Positions 1 through 8,394 of a DNA stretch of 16,328 nucleotides are shown here, piece after piece (position 1 is the first letter of the stretch; each line of letters starts with the position of its first letter). The position numbers and the translations under genes were made by a program. The notes under the pieces were generated by a model. The model saw only the letters and a program-made list of their open reading frames with translations. It ran no database searches and had not been told where the DNA came from. This stretch comes from Mucidula mucida (taxonomy: Eukaryota > Basidiomycota > Agaricomycetes > Agaricales > Physalacriaceae), in the NCBI GenBank assembly GCA_015501055.1, contig JADNYV010000760.1, forward strand, positions 1 through 16,328. The letters are read 5' to 3'.

Positions 1-899
1 GAATCTCTGATGAATGAATTAGTCTTGTTCATGACGCTCGGAATGCATGGTAACTCACTTCGCTCTGGTCACCGCCATACCTCATAGGATAGAAAGATTC
101 GTACTTCTCCGCGCAGAGGATCATCCCATGCACACCGCCAATGGTCAGAGGAGTGTAAATCAGCGACCACGACGATCAGACTTTGCTCACGCCGGGACTG
201 GACGCGGTTCCAGGAATGCCATCTGTATTCAGGGCTTGGAGTAATTCGAGGGTGACGTGGGCGAAGGAAGTGCGACACCCTTGTATTTTGCGCATAGAAC
301 AGGTCTGCTTCTAATAATGTTGTCTTAGTCCTCCGACCATTGCAGGCTGTTTGTATAGGTCTACAAGAGCAACGCCTGGTGCAGTGCTGGACAAGCACCT
401 TGACAAGACAAGCGATTCAATAACTCACGGACAAGGTGACTTTTGGCGGTACGTCATGGGTTCAGAAGACAGTAGGCGATAGCCAGAAGGCGTGAGTGTA
501 GTAAAGTTCGCCTGGTAAAAGGCGTGCCCAGAAATCTCGAAAGGTTTCTGTGTTCCAGCTGTGCGGATGCGGAGGGAGCCGAAATTGGGTGGTCGGATAC
601 TAACACATTGACTAGGAATGAGTGAACGCGACAGTCTGCCGGAGGTAGCTGTTTACTCACTGTCACATTTACGCGTAATTCGTATCCAAGGCACCTTTCT
701 TGCGCTGCCAACAGCTCGAAGGTCAGGGGAGACCATCATATTCCGGCACTGGCGGTGATCAGGAAAAAAGAGCGCTTCCAAGAGCCGATGAATATCCGAC
801 TAGGAAATCGCTTGGAAAAGACAAATCATTTCCTGCCAGTGACCGAAAAGTACTCGAATCATCCCGACAGGCATATCTTTTCAATGCTTCTGTAGACAT
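1..899 (-). CDS. Unrecognised multi-exon gene, 3' end outside window
   Basis: I do not recognise this gene. The minus strand carries three consensus GTGAGT splice donors, starting at 660, 428 and 58. The introns after 660 and 58 have clear ends (TTCCTAG at about 611; CATCAG at 7, giving a 52-nt intron with a GACTAAT branch site). A fourth intron, about 54 nt with a GACTAAG branch site and a TATTAG end, probably lies near 320-370. Stop-free stretches between them look protein-like, for example residues GHAFYQANFTTLTP (near 500) and GGVHGMILCAEKYESFYPMR (near 90-150). The proposed start is the ATG at 899, followed by STEALKRYACRD. The joining frame between exons is ambiguous, and one reading crosses TAG and TGA codons, so decay or sequence errors are possible. 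Position and strand are moderately supported; exact exons and function are not. Confidence 0.35.
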
Positions 900-1505
900 C
901 TTAGTACTATTTCTGGCATCGTGACCAGAATCTCGTTCGCGCTCTGTGTATTTAGTAGATCTATGTACTTTACTGTACCAGCTGCTTGCGCTGTAAAAGT
1001 ATGAAAGAATGCGCGGTTATCGGCCACCCACAAGTTCATCAAAGGCGGTCAGTGTGTCCAAGTAATAGCTTCAGTACCTGCGAAATTCTGCGAAGCAGTG
1101 GCGATTCCATCATGCAATACGAGTGCGTCTAAGAAGACGGTTGACTTGCTGAGTACAAAATGACTGACCGCCAAAGAATGATTCAAGGTCTGCTTCGACG
1201 GATCAGGACGTACTTGTTCGCTTAGTCGTTTGAGAGAGTTAAGCATGGTCACCGACAATATGGTGTAGACTGTCTCTCGACATGAGCAAAGATAATCCTA
1301 CCACAGTATACGGGGCTCACATTGGGACAGAACCTCTAATCGACCCACTGTCATCTCCCGACAAACTTCATACGGGTAGATAGAGTATGACGCGGGGAGA
1401 GATAATCGGTGAGGATTGGACGCGAGTGTGAAGACGCACCAACAGTGACACGTGGTAGTGACAGCTCACTGCACAGCCACATCCAATCCTTACCTTTAGA
1501 CCTCC
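900..1505. other. Intergenic region, no supported gene
   Basis: This stretch of about 600 bp lies between the possible start of the left-edge gene and the small membrane-protein gene. The only open stretch, 1049-1258 on the minus strand, has no recognisable domain. The last hundred bases should include the promoter of the plus-strand gene starting at 1506, but I see no clear TATA box. Confidence 0.4.
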
Positions 1506-1986
1506 ATGACCCAACTACACGAAAAGCCGCAACCGACGCGGCGCACGACCGTGGAGGATGTCTCTGACGACGAGTCGGACGTCGAAGATGAGAAGGAACA
1601 TCTCCTCCGCCGACAGTACCCTATCGATTCTCGCTTCCACCAGCCGACCCCAGCACCGTGGAAGCGCGTAGCCCTCCTCGCATTCGTCGGTGTCATGTTC
1701 TGGCTCGCATTTTCCATGCGCAAGAAGGCTTGGGAGAGGAAGAATAAGGTTGTTTTCGCTAAGCGTATGTGGTGTCTCGGTTTGGGTTGGTTGTCTGACG
1801 GGCGAGCAGGTACTCGGAGCAGTTCAAGTTTAGACCGGCGGCGAGCCCGATTATTACGGAGGCGCTGAAGGGGGTGGGACGAAGTTACGCGGCGCGTTAC
1901 CAACGCCTGTGATGCCAGAGCCAACGCAGGAGAAGAAGAGGAAGAGGAGACACTCGAAGCGGAAAGGGAAGAAGAGTGGATTGTAG
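1506..1986 (+). CDS. Small single-span membrane protein with basic tail (frameshifted)
   Basis: The start is ATG 1506. The N-terminal ~50 residues are polar and acidic (VSDDESDVEDEKEHLLRRQY). One hydrophobic span follows (about residues 56-72, VALLAFVGVMFWLAFSM), then a basic segment (RKKAWERKNK). A short intron follows: either 1765-1809 with a GTATGT donor or 1769-1809 with GTGGTG; both end GCGAGCAG and contain a CTGAC branch site. The second exon begins YSEQFKFRPAASPIITEAL. The reading then shifts at a G5 run (1870-1874). One more G would restore a tail rich in lysine and arginine that stops at 1984-1986. With the 1769 donor and that G, the coding length is 441 nt (146 residues). Topology is probably N-terminus out or luminal with a cationic cytosolic tail (inference). 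No known family recognised; function unknown. Confidence 0.6.
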
Positions 1987-2512
1987 ATGCGTATTGTGAG
2001 TTGTCTTTTGGTATTTCGTGGTGGTTATTCATGGCTATTTTAGATTTACTGTATACCACCCGGACGGACTCTGTTATACTTGACGAGCTTATAATCATTT
2101 CATTGGATGCATGGACACTCGAAGTGACACGACACCTCAGCGTTATAGATATCCACAATCGAAATTTCGCCCTTTTGAATGTGGACATCCCAATGCCTTC
2201 GCAGTCTCATGATCAAGCAAGGTTCAACTAACTGTCGGTTTCGATGCTTCAATGCGGGTCAAATTCTTGCATTTATCAGTCGATATCAACGCCTCGAGTG
2301 TTATATACAAGTCTCCCTTCTCTTCCACTCAGAAATACTGCTGATCGCCTTGTATTCTAGAAACCCACTTGGCTTCAACGTCTCGCTTACAGTATGCTTT
2401 CGAATTAGTAGACGATGGTATGCGCAAAACTTATTCTTAGCGTTATCCTCACGTCACCCCGTAGACCTTCGTGCGTTGCAGATATCATTACAATACGGGT
2501 ATCAGCTTTGCC
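1987..2512. other. Convergent intergenic region
   Basis: About 525 bp between the end of the membrane-protein gene and the 3' end of the aldolase gene, AT-richer than its surroundings. Open stretches on the plus strand (2179-2571 and 2415-2711) run antisense into the aldolase and show no domain. It probably holds the 3' untranslated regions of both genes. Confidence 0.45.
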
Positions 2513-3755
2513 TTATATCGACTTTTCGTACTCTAGCGCTCGCTTCAGACCAATCTCTAACATGGCTTTGATCTCGTCGGTGGCCACTGGAAGGGGAGAC
2601 CGCGGAACGCCACCCAAGCCCTGCTGGATGTACTGGTCCAACGCGTACTTGGTGCCTCCGATACCCGCTTTGACGATGGCCCAGTCTGCTTCGGAAACTA
2701 TGCGACAGTAAGATTCAATTCTCTCGATAACATCCGCGACTTACCAATATCCTGAAGCTCCAACGCCTTGTTCATTTCAGCCACACCGCCGGTCTTCAGC
2801 GCGTGCACGCTAGCTTTGTATAGAGCCACAATCGTTTTCGGGATAACATTACCGGTGCCTGTTATGCACCCATTCTGCCGGCTAACGAGTGCTGGGAGAA
2901 GGTAGTCTGCGAAACCTGGCAGCACGAAGAATTTAGTCGGGTGGCGCTTTTTATACGCTTCTGATTGCGTGTACGCCGATAGACGGTGGCCTTTGCCGAT
3001 GCCTGCGCAGGTGAGCTGGTCATGGGAATTATGAGCTCATGGGACTGGTCCGTGGATGCAAATATTACCTTGGCCCCAAAGCAATTCTGGTGCTCGGCGA
3101 GCTCAGAGAGGAAATCGGAATCAAAGTCGATGCCAGCTGCAGCGCCCCTATGTCGCGATGAGCCGCAGCGTCGTATGGAGTGGGGCTGGGCACGTACGGG
3201 AAGTTGTATATCATGACCGGGATCGGACTCTTATCCAGCACCTCGAGGAAATACGATTTCAACGCCTTCTTATCGCGACCGACTGCAAAGCTGAAGTATC
3301 CCGGTGATATGGTGATGGCATAATCCGCTCCAGCGTCCTTGGCTTCGAAACATAGCCTGACGGTTTCTTTCGCGGAGCCGGTACCGGTACCAACGAGCAA
3401 GGGAACGTGGGTGAAGCCATTTTTGTCGAGAGCTTCGCGGGAGGCGCGGATAATGTCGGTCCGTTCTTTATCGGAGAGATGGGACGCTGCACGTTGCGCG
3501 GGTGAGATGTCTGATAACCAAGTATCGGACTTGCCGACTGACCTTCGCCGTTGGTTCCAAGGAGGACGATGCCCATATCGGCGGCGGCGAGGCGCGCGAC
3601 CTGTGCTTGGATCGCCTCAAAGTCGACGTCCTCCGAGCCGGCTTTGAAGGGCGTGATCAGTGGGCAATAGCTGCGATCGGATACGTCAATTGGAGGAATA
3701 GGACAGAGTGTCGGTGCACGTACACGCCATCGATGAACGGTCTTTGCGGTGCCAT
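2513..3755 (-). CDS. DHDPS/NAL-family 2-keto-3-deoxy-sugar-acid aldolase
   Basis: Class I pyruvate-dependent aldolase of the dihydrodipicolinate synthase/N-acetylneuraminate lyase superfamily, 327 residues, the usual fungal length. Exons (minus): 3755-3724, 3670-3543, 3486-3198, 3147-3069, 3015-2745, 2697-2513. They total 984 nt and all introns are GT-AG. Family marks: GVYCPLITPF at the N-terminus, GTNGEA (residues 49-54), the catalytic tyrosine in MIYNFP (Y147), and the Schiff-base lysine in FGAKLTC (K176). Such enzymes cleave 2-keto-3-deoxy sugar acids to pyruvate and an aldehyde; fungal relatives include LGA1 of galacturonate catabolism and HOGA1-like 4-hydroxy-2-oxoglutarate aldolases. 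Beside a galactonate dehydratase, the likely substrate is 2-keto-3-deoxygalactonate (inference). It is divergent from the MDR dehydrogenase and probably shares its promoter. No lesions seen; probably cytosolic, as no targeting signal is evident. Confidence 0.9.
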
Positions 3756-3852
3756 CGTGTCTAGTGAGTTGGGTTGTCGGTGGTGAAAAGTAAGGACGTG
3801 TGTGCTGACAGAGATCACGATCAGGTGGGGGTATTTAGATACCGATCCTTTT

Positions 3853-3868
3853 CCGTCCATAACCGCCG
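3853..3868 (+). promoter_or_regulatory. 16-bp element shared with dehydratase promoter, copy 1
   Basis: CCGTCCATAACCGCCG matches 15 of 16 bases of the element at 5876-5891. Both copies are followed on the same strand by GGACCG and a further CCGCC. A conserved block in two otherwise dissimilar intergenic regions of functionally related genes suggests a common regulator site. Binding itself is inferred. Confidence 0.5.
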
Positions 3869-3883
3869 CTAGGCGTAAGCGGC
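3865..3883. promoter_or_regulatory. Inverted repeat with CCG-N11-CGG spacing
   Basis: GCCGCT (3865-3870) and AGCGGC (3878-3883) form a perfect 6-bp inverted repeat with a 7-bp spacer, placing CCG (3866-3868) and CGG (3880-3882) exactly 11 bases apart. Binuclear zinc-cluster activators bind paired CGG triplets in inverted, everted or direct orientation. It overlaps the shared 16-bp element, so the two may form one operator. Confidence 0.45.
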
Positions 3884-3994
3884 TACCGGACCGCCAGGCA
3901 GGGGATGCTTAAATCCCGTGTCGACTTTTTCTTTTCGTGTTGGTCGTTTATTCCGCTTATAACAGATACGAGATTGTGAGTTTTTGAACACACT

Positions 3995-5542
3995 ATGACT
4001 GATACGAGGAAGAATGTTCGCGCTGTTTTGCATGGGCCGGAGAAGCTGGTGATTGTACGTTATGCTTTCGCGTCATATCTACGAGACTAACGAGTGTACG
4101 TTGCTTCTAGGAGGAGAGGGAGATCGGACTACCTGGGCCGGGGGAAGCGCAGGTGTCTATTCAGGCGACGGGATTGTGCGGCTCTGATTGTACGTGGATT
4201 ATCCTCCTCAATACAAACGATGTTCTATTTCTGATTCCCTAGTGCATTATTACCTCCATGCGAGAAACGGGAGCTTTGTGCATGAGAAGCCGGCGGTGTT
4301 AGGCCATGAAGCGGCTGGGATTGTGGTGCGTATGGTAACAACCATGGCGTGGTGATTCTAAAGATGTGGTGTAGACGGCGGTGGGACAAGGTGTGCATGA
4401 AGTCAAGGTCGGGGACCGTGTAGCGGTGGAGGCAGGCATCCAGTGCGGGTTCTGCCGGTATTGCAAGCAGGGAAAGTATAACCTGTGTCCTGATAGTGAG
4501 TCTTCTTCCCTCCTTACTTCCCAACGCTAAAGTGTATTATGCTGCAGTGCGCTACTGTTCCTCGGCCAAGTCGAATCCTATCCTCGATGGGACGCTTCAG
4601 TCCTTCATCAACCATCCTGTACCGTACCCTTATCCCATCCATCTCTATCCAAGCCTAACCCTATGATATTGAATCCAGGCGCGTCTCCTACATATTATGC
4701 CCGCGAACTGCAGCTACGAACAAGCATCCATCGTCGAGCCTCTCTCCGTCGCGCTCCACGCGTCGCGTCGCGCCCCAGCCTCCCCCGGCCAGTCTGTGTT
4801 GATATTTGGCGCCGGCCCGATGGGGATATTGCAGTGCGCCGTGGCCAAGGCGCAGGGCGCGGCGAAAGTGTGTATTGTGGATATCGATGAGCGGAGGGTG
4901 GGGTTTGCGACTCGGGAGGGGTTTGCGACGATGGGGCATGTATTGGAGAAGTCGAAGGGAGGTTTGGAAAAGGCGAAGGAGGTGGCGGGGGTGTTGGTGG
5001 GGATGCTGGGGGAGGGGAAAGATGGCTTTGATGTGGTGTATGAGTGTTCGGGGGTGGAGAGTTGTGTTCAGGCTGGGATATATGTGGGTTTTATTTTGTT
5101 TCGTTTTTTGTTGTTGACTGATATGTGTGTGTGTGTGTGTAGGCCGCTCGTCCGTCTGGGAAGGTGGCGATTATTGGGATGGGTGCTACTGTTGCGACTT
5201 TGTGAGGTGTTTTTTTTTTCTTTTTGCGTGTTGGTATACTCATTCGTGATGTGTTAGACCGCTCGCGGCTGCTGCATTCCGCGAGGTGGATATTGTCGGT
5301 GTTATGCGCTTCTGGTATGTCCACCATCTCATCTTTGAGCGTTACTGAGGTTGTGTGTGATTCGTAGCAATACGTACACCGAGGCGCTGGCGATGTTTGA
5401 AGGCGATCGGCTTCCTGGGCTGGACAAGCTGGTGACTGCGAGGTATCCGCTGGCGAAGACCAAGGAGGCGTTTGAGACGGTTGCGCGGGGGAAGGATGAG
5501 CAGGGAAATATGATGATGAAGATCATGGTGGGGGCGTATTAG
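3995..5542 (+). CDS. Zinc-dependent MDR dehydrogenase, sorbitol/polyol dehydrogenase type
   Basis: Medium-chain dehydrogenase/reductase of 369 residues. Exons: 3995-4054, 4111-4189, 4243-4325, 4375-4495, 4548-4618, 4679-5083, 5143-5201, 5258-5314, 5368-5542. They total 1110 nt and all introns are GT-AG. Catalytic zinc ligands are visible: Cys43 in GLCGSD, His68/Glu69 in GHE and Glu158 in VEPLSVALHA. Four cysteines at 98, 101, 104 and 112 form the structural-zinc lobe. The dinucleotide fold has GAGPMG (182-187), and an Asp ends the second strand (VDIDERR), which favours NAD+ over NADP+. Family members oxidise sorbitol, xylitol or arabinitol; some microbial MDR enzymes oxidise glucose or galactose to the lactone. 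Its place beside galactonate-pathway enzymes makes galactose, galactitol or a related hexitol a plausible substrate (inference). The frame is intact despite many G runs. Confidence 0.92.
5122..5140 (+). repeat. (TG)n microsatellite in MDR intron
   Basis: A run of about nine TG dinucleotides lies just before the acceptor of the intron at 5084-5142 and supplies its polypyrimidine-like context. It may be length-polymorphic; no coding effect is expected. Confidence 0.8.
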
Positions 5543-5667
5543 GGGAATTTTTTGTGTTATGGTAATCGAATGTGCTTTTCACTCTTTACCTTTTCTTAAT
5601 TCATGAAAGTGTAGTCATGAAAGAGGGGAGACAGGCGAACGGGATCCTGCTCAATCATTTTGTACGT

Positions 5668-5681
5668 GTTTTGATCAAAAC
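5668..5681. repeat. 14-bp perfect palindrome
   Basis: GTTTTGATCAAAAC equals its own reverse complement. It lies 126 bp after the MDR stop codon and 275 bp before the dehydratase ATG. It could be a binding site for a symmetric dimer or chance; no second copy was noticed. Confidence 0.6.
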
Positions 5682-5875
5682 TACGTTCACATCAGGATCG
5701 AAGTCAGCTCATCGCAAGCAGTGGTGTGGCGCAGCAAGTCTGAACACCCTCTCTAACCGTGCCGTCGCGTGATATCATGCAGGCTAGACCGCTGAGGGAT
5801 AAACGATCTCGCGTCTGTACGTGTTTCTGCCAGTCATGGGGCCGCCACACGAATATCCGTGCACAGGGGCATTAG

Positions 5876-5891
5876 CCGTCCATAGCCGCCG
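5876..5891 (+). promoter_or_regulatory. 16-bp shared element, copy 2
   Basis: CCGTCCATAGCCGCCG differs from the copy at 3853-3868 only at the tenth base (G for A). It lies 64 bp before the dehydratase ATG and 17 bp before the TATA-like box, a sensible place for an activator site. GGACCG follows, as it does 20 bp after copy 1. Confidence 0.5.
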
Positions 5892-5955
5892 GACCGAAAC
5901 CGCCATTCATAAAAACGCGGGAAGGGTGTATGTCTCCTTGTATCCGTCTACGATT

Positions 5956-7577
5956 ATGTCGAACGCTACTCTGACTGAAGGACTCAAGTCCGCTTCTGCC
6001 GACCTGATCAAGAACATCGAGACGTTCTACGTGCGCCCGAGATGGCTGTTTGTGCGCATCGAGACGGAGAAGGGGATTGTTGGGTGGGGCGAGGCGACGC
6101 TTGAAGGTGAGTTTAGATTTATTTAGAGCTTGGATTATGTCTGATGCGGTGTGTTATACTAGGACATACGGATGCGGTGGAAGGCGCGTTTGTAGATATC
6201 AAGGAGCGCTTTATGGATGGGACAGCGCGAATATCGAGGATATATATCAGACGCGTATCGCCATCGGTTTTACCGGGGTGGAGAGGTGCTCATGAGTGCG
6301 CTTTCTGGGTGCGTTGGTTTATTGAAGCCTCTCAATTCGATCTGACTAATGAATGCATCTATACAGGTTGGATATTGCTCTCTGGTACATCAATTCACCT
6401 TCCATCTCGCCAATTCTGATAACAACGCGCCTAGGGATATCAAAGGCAAGACTCTTGGAGTCCCCGTCTGGCAGCTTCTCGGCGGAAAAGTGTATGTTTC
6501 TTGTATTCCACGTCTCTAAAAAGTCTACTCATATTCCCTTCAGACGCGATCGATGCAAGGTATACGGCTGGATTGGAGGCGACCGCCCGTCCGACGTTCT
6601 CGAACAGGCAAAAGTCAGGAAGGAGCAGGGCTTCACCGCCGTGAAGATGAACGCTGTAGAAAGTCTGGGCTGGCTGGACTCCCCAAGCGCATTGGACGCG
6701 ACCGTGGAGCGCCTGAGGCAGGTGAAGAGCCTCGGTCTGGATGCTGGCCTTGACTTCCACGGACGCGTACATCGACCGCTGGCCAAGCAGCTCGCTAAAG
6801 CGCTCGAGCCGCATCGGCCGCTTTTCATTGAAGAGCCTCTTCTCCCCGGCCAGCACCAGGAGCTTGTGGCGCTATACGCATCGACGAGTATACCCATTGC
6901 CGTACGTAGGTTTGATCGACTGCAAGAGATCTGAATGTCATAATAAGCAGCTCGGAGAGCGCCTATTTACCCGCCAGGACGTACGGCCTTACTTTGAATC
7001 CGGATGTATAGATGTCATTCAGCCGGACATTGCGCACGCCGGCGGAATCTCTGAGACGAAGAAGATTGCGACTATGGCCGAGTACGTCACGTCTATAGTA
7101 AGATCTTACATTCCTGACCACAGTCGCTTAGAACATACGACATTGGTGTCGCGCCGCACTGTCCTCTCGGCCCCATCGCATTCGCCGCCTCCCTCCAAAT
7201 CGGTTTCTCGACTCCGAACTTTGTTATCTGCGAGATGAGCTGGAAGGTGAATAATGATCTATGCATACAGACTGTATACACATCATTGATGTTTTGGTAG
7301 ATGCACTATAACGCCGGAGACTATGATCTCTTTACTTACATGACCAATCCCGAAGTCTTCGAGGTGAAGGGCGGCATGATTCCTCTCTTGAAGGCACCTG
7401 GGTTGGGCATATCGCTGAACGAGGACATGATCAGGCAGGAGGATGCCAAGTTCCGGGCTGGCGAGGTTAAGGCTTGGAGGAACCCGATATGTACGCTTAT
7501 TTCCCTTTTACTCTTGATCACCATCTAATGTTTTTTCCTTAGGGCGCGGTGAAGATGGCGCAATCAGAGAGTGGTAG
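5956..7577 (+). CDS. dgoD-like: D-galactonate dehydratase (DgoD type), two frameshifts
   Basis: Enolase-superfamily sugar-acid dehydratase closely resembling bacterial DgoD, which converts D-galactonate to 2-keto-3-deoxy-D-galactonate. Exons: 5956-6106, 6163-6308, 6367-6384 (18 nt), 6435-6491, 6544-6901, 6951-7081, 7132-7246, 7301-7490, 7543-7577. They total 1201 nt; two restored bases give 1203 nt and 400 residues, the family length. Family marks: VRPRWLFVRIET, the metal-ligand Asp and catalytic His in LDFHGR (codons 6752-6760), EEP (6830-6838), GER (6954-6962), QPDIAHAGGI, and the catalytic His of APHCPLGP (7157-7159). The end, WRGEDGAIREW, is typical. Exon 2 shifts frame twice, near 6214 (ATGG where ATGGG fits) and near 6255. 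As written the protein stops early; every splice site and all active-site residues remain. Either a very recent lesion or a sequence error. Confidence 0.9.
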
Positions 7578-7644
7578 ACTAAAGCTGTGAAGAAGCCTAT
7601 ATAATACAAATGCAATTTTCCATCCACACCGATAATGACTATCA

Positions 7645-8394
7645 TCATGGGGCATATAATCGTACAACCCATGTCTCTGCGCACTCCTTCTCGCCGGGGA
7701 GCAACCTCGCCTTTGCAAAACTCTCATCGTACTCAAGCCCCTTCAAGCACACTCGCTCCCCAAGCCAATCTATCCTCCTCACCCTCTTACTCGCATTCTC
7801 ATCCCCAGAATCCGTCCTCTTCTTCGCCGCCTTCTCAATCGCCGCCCTCAGCTTCCTATCATGCACCACCACAAGCCCCCACTCCGAATCACGTATATCA
7901 TCCTGAAACACCGCATGTATCGCGTCCCACACCATACCCACCGTAACGGGCGCATGCGGCTGGATGTCGATGCTCCACGGGAACTGCGGCGATATCAGGC
8001 GCATGTGCGCCGTCGGGTTGCGCGTGGCGGGCGTGTGCGCGTTCGCTAGGTACGCGCTCGAGTTGACGCCCACGCTCGCTTTATGTGAAACGTTGTAGGT
8101 GAGCTGCGTCACGTCCGCCGCTAGGATGGGATGCAGCTGCGGCCATTTGCTCCCGTTCCGCCAGGGCGCTGCGGGGTGGGGAGGGGGGAAGGGGGCTCTA
8201 TCAGCTCGAATAAATGTTAACAGGCAACACCGCGACGTACCGGGATTGTTGTCGTTGTTGAACGGCCACCCCGCTTGTGGGGGGACGGGTTGCCCAAACT
8301 GATTGTATACCACCTGCGGCGGCGCGCCGGGCTGGCCAAAGTTTCCCCATGGTGCTGGTGCGGCGGGTTGAGCTGCTCCCCAAGGCCAGTTCAT
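7645..8394 (-). CDS. DUF6699-domain protein
   Basis: About 225 residues if the intron 8240-8169 (GTACGT donor, CCCGCAG acceptor) is removed; exons are 8394-8241 and 8168-7645, total 678 nt. The intron is also open in frame, so an unspliced 249-residue reading exists, but the consensus donor and the good join (NNP to APWRNGSKWPQLHPIL) favour splicing. The N-terminus is low-complexity, rich in Pro, Gly, Gln and Trp, a common lead into this domain in mushrooms. The domain starts at LHPILAADV and runs through PWSIDIQPHAPVTVGMVWDA and RRIDWLGERVCLKGLEYD to the C-terminus. DUF6699 has no assigned function. The gene is convergent with the dehydratase, with stop codons only 67 bp apart, so their 3' untranslated regions probably overlap. 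Confidence 0.82.
   Translation of the reverse strand: MNWPWGAAQPAAPAPWGNFGQPGAPPQVVYNQFGQPVPPQAGWPFNNDNNPGTSRCCLLTFIRADRAPFPPPHPAAPWRNGSKWPQLHPILAADVTQLTYNVSHKASVGVNSSAYLANAHTPATRNPTAHMRLISPQFPWSIDIQPHAPVTVGMVWDAIHAVFQDDIRDSEWGLVVVHDRKLRAAIEKAAKKRTDSGDENASKRVRRIDWLGERVCLKGLEYDESFAKARLLPGEKECAETWVVRLYAP

Larger units (their letters stand above)
3756..3994. promoter_or_regulatory. Divergent promoter of aldolase and MDR dehydrogenase
   Basis: These 239 bp separate the two start codons. TATA-like elements face each way: TATCTAAATA on the minus strand (3841-3832), about 77 bp before the aldolase ATG, and TTATAA (3957-3962) or CTTAAAT (3908-3914) on the plus strand before the dehydrogenase ATG. 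In the middle lie a 16-bp element that recurs before the dehydratase gene and a GC-rich inverted repeat of CCG/CGG triplets, the kind of site bound by fungal Zn2Cys6 factors. Co-induction of both genes is inferred from this arrangement. Confidence 0.6.
5543..5955 (+). promoter_or_regulatory. Dehydratase upstream region
   Basis: These 413 bp lie between two plus-strand genes. They hold a 14-bp perfect palindrome (5668-5681), the second copy of the shared 16-bp element (5876-5891), further CCG/CGG triplets, and a TATA-like CATAAAAAC (5908-5916) about 40 bp before the ATG at 5956. The first part presumably contains the 3' end of the MDR transcript. Confidence 0.55.

Noticed and set aside
1049..1258. 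69-residue open stretch, minus strand
   Set aside because: No domain, no clear promoter, and low-complexity composition; not supported as a gene.
2179..2711. Open stretches on the plus strand across the aldolase 3' end
   Set aside because: Antisense to well-supported exons and without protein-like character.
3671..3723. Apparent frameshift at the start of the aldolase gene
   Set aside because: It is a 53-nt intron with a GTACGT donor, TTGAC branch site and CGCAG acceptor; splicing gives the family-typical GVYCPLITPF.
4688..4939. Minus-strand open stretch inside the MDR gene
   Set aside because: Shadow of the GC-rich MDR coding frame.
7610..7946. Plus-strand Ser/Pro-rich open stretches
   Set aside because: Antisense to the DUF6699 gene; the low-complexity residues mirror its coding strand.
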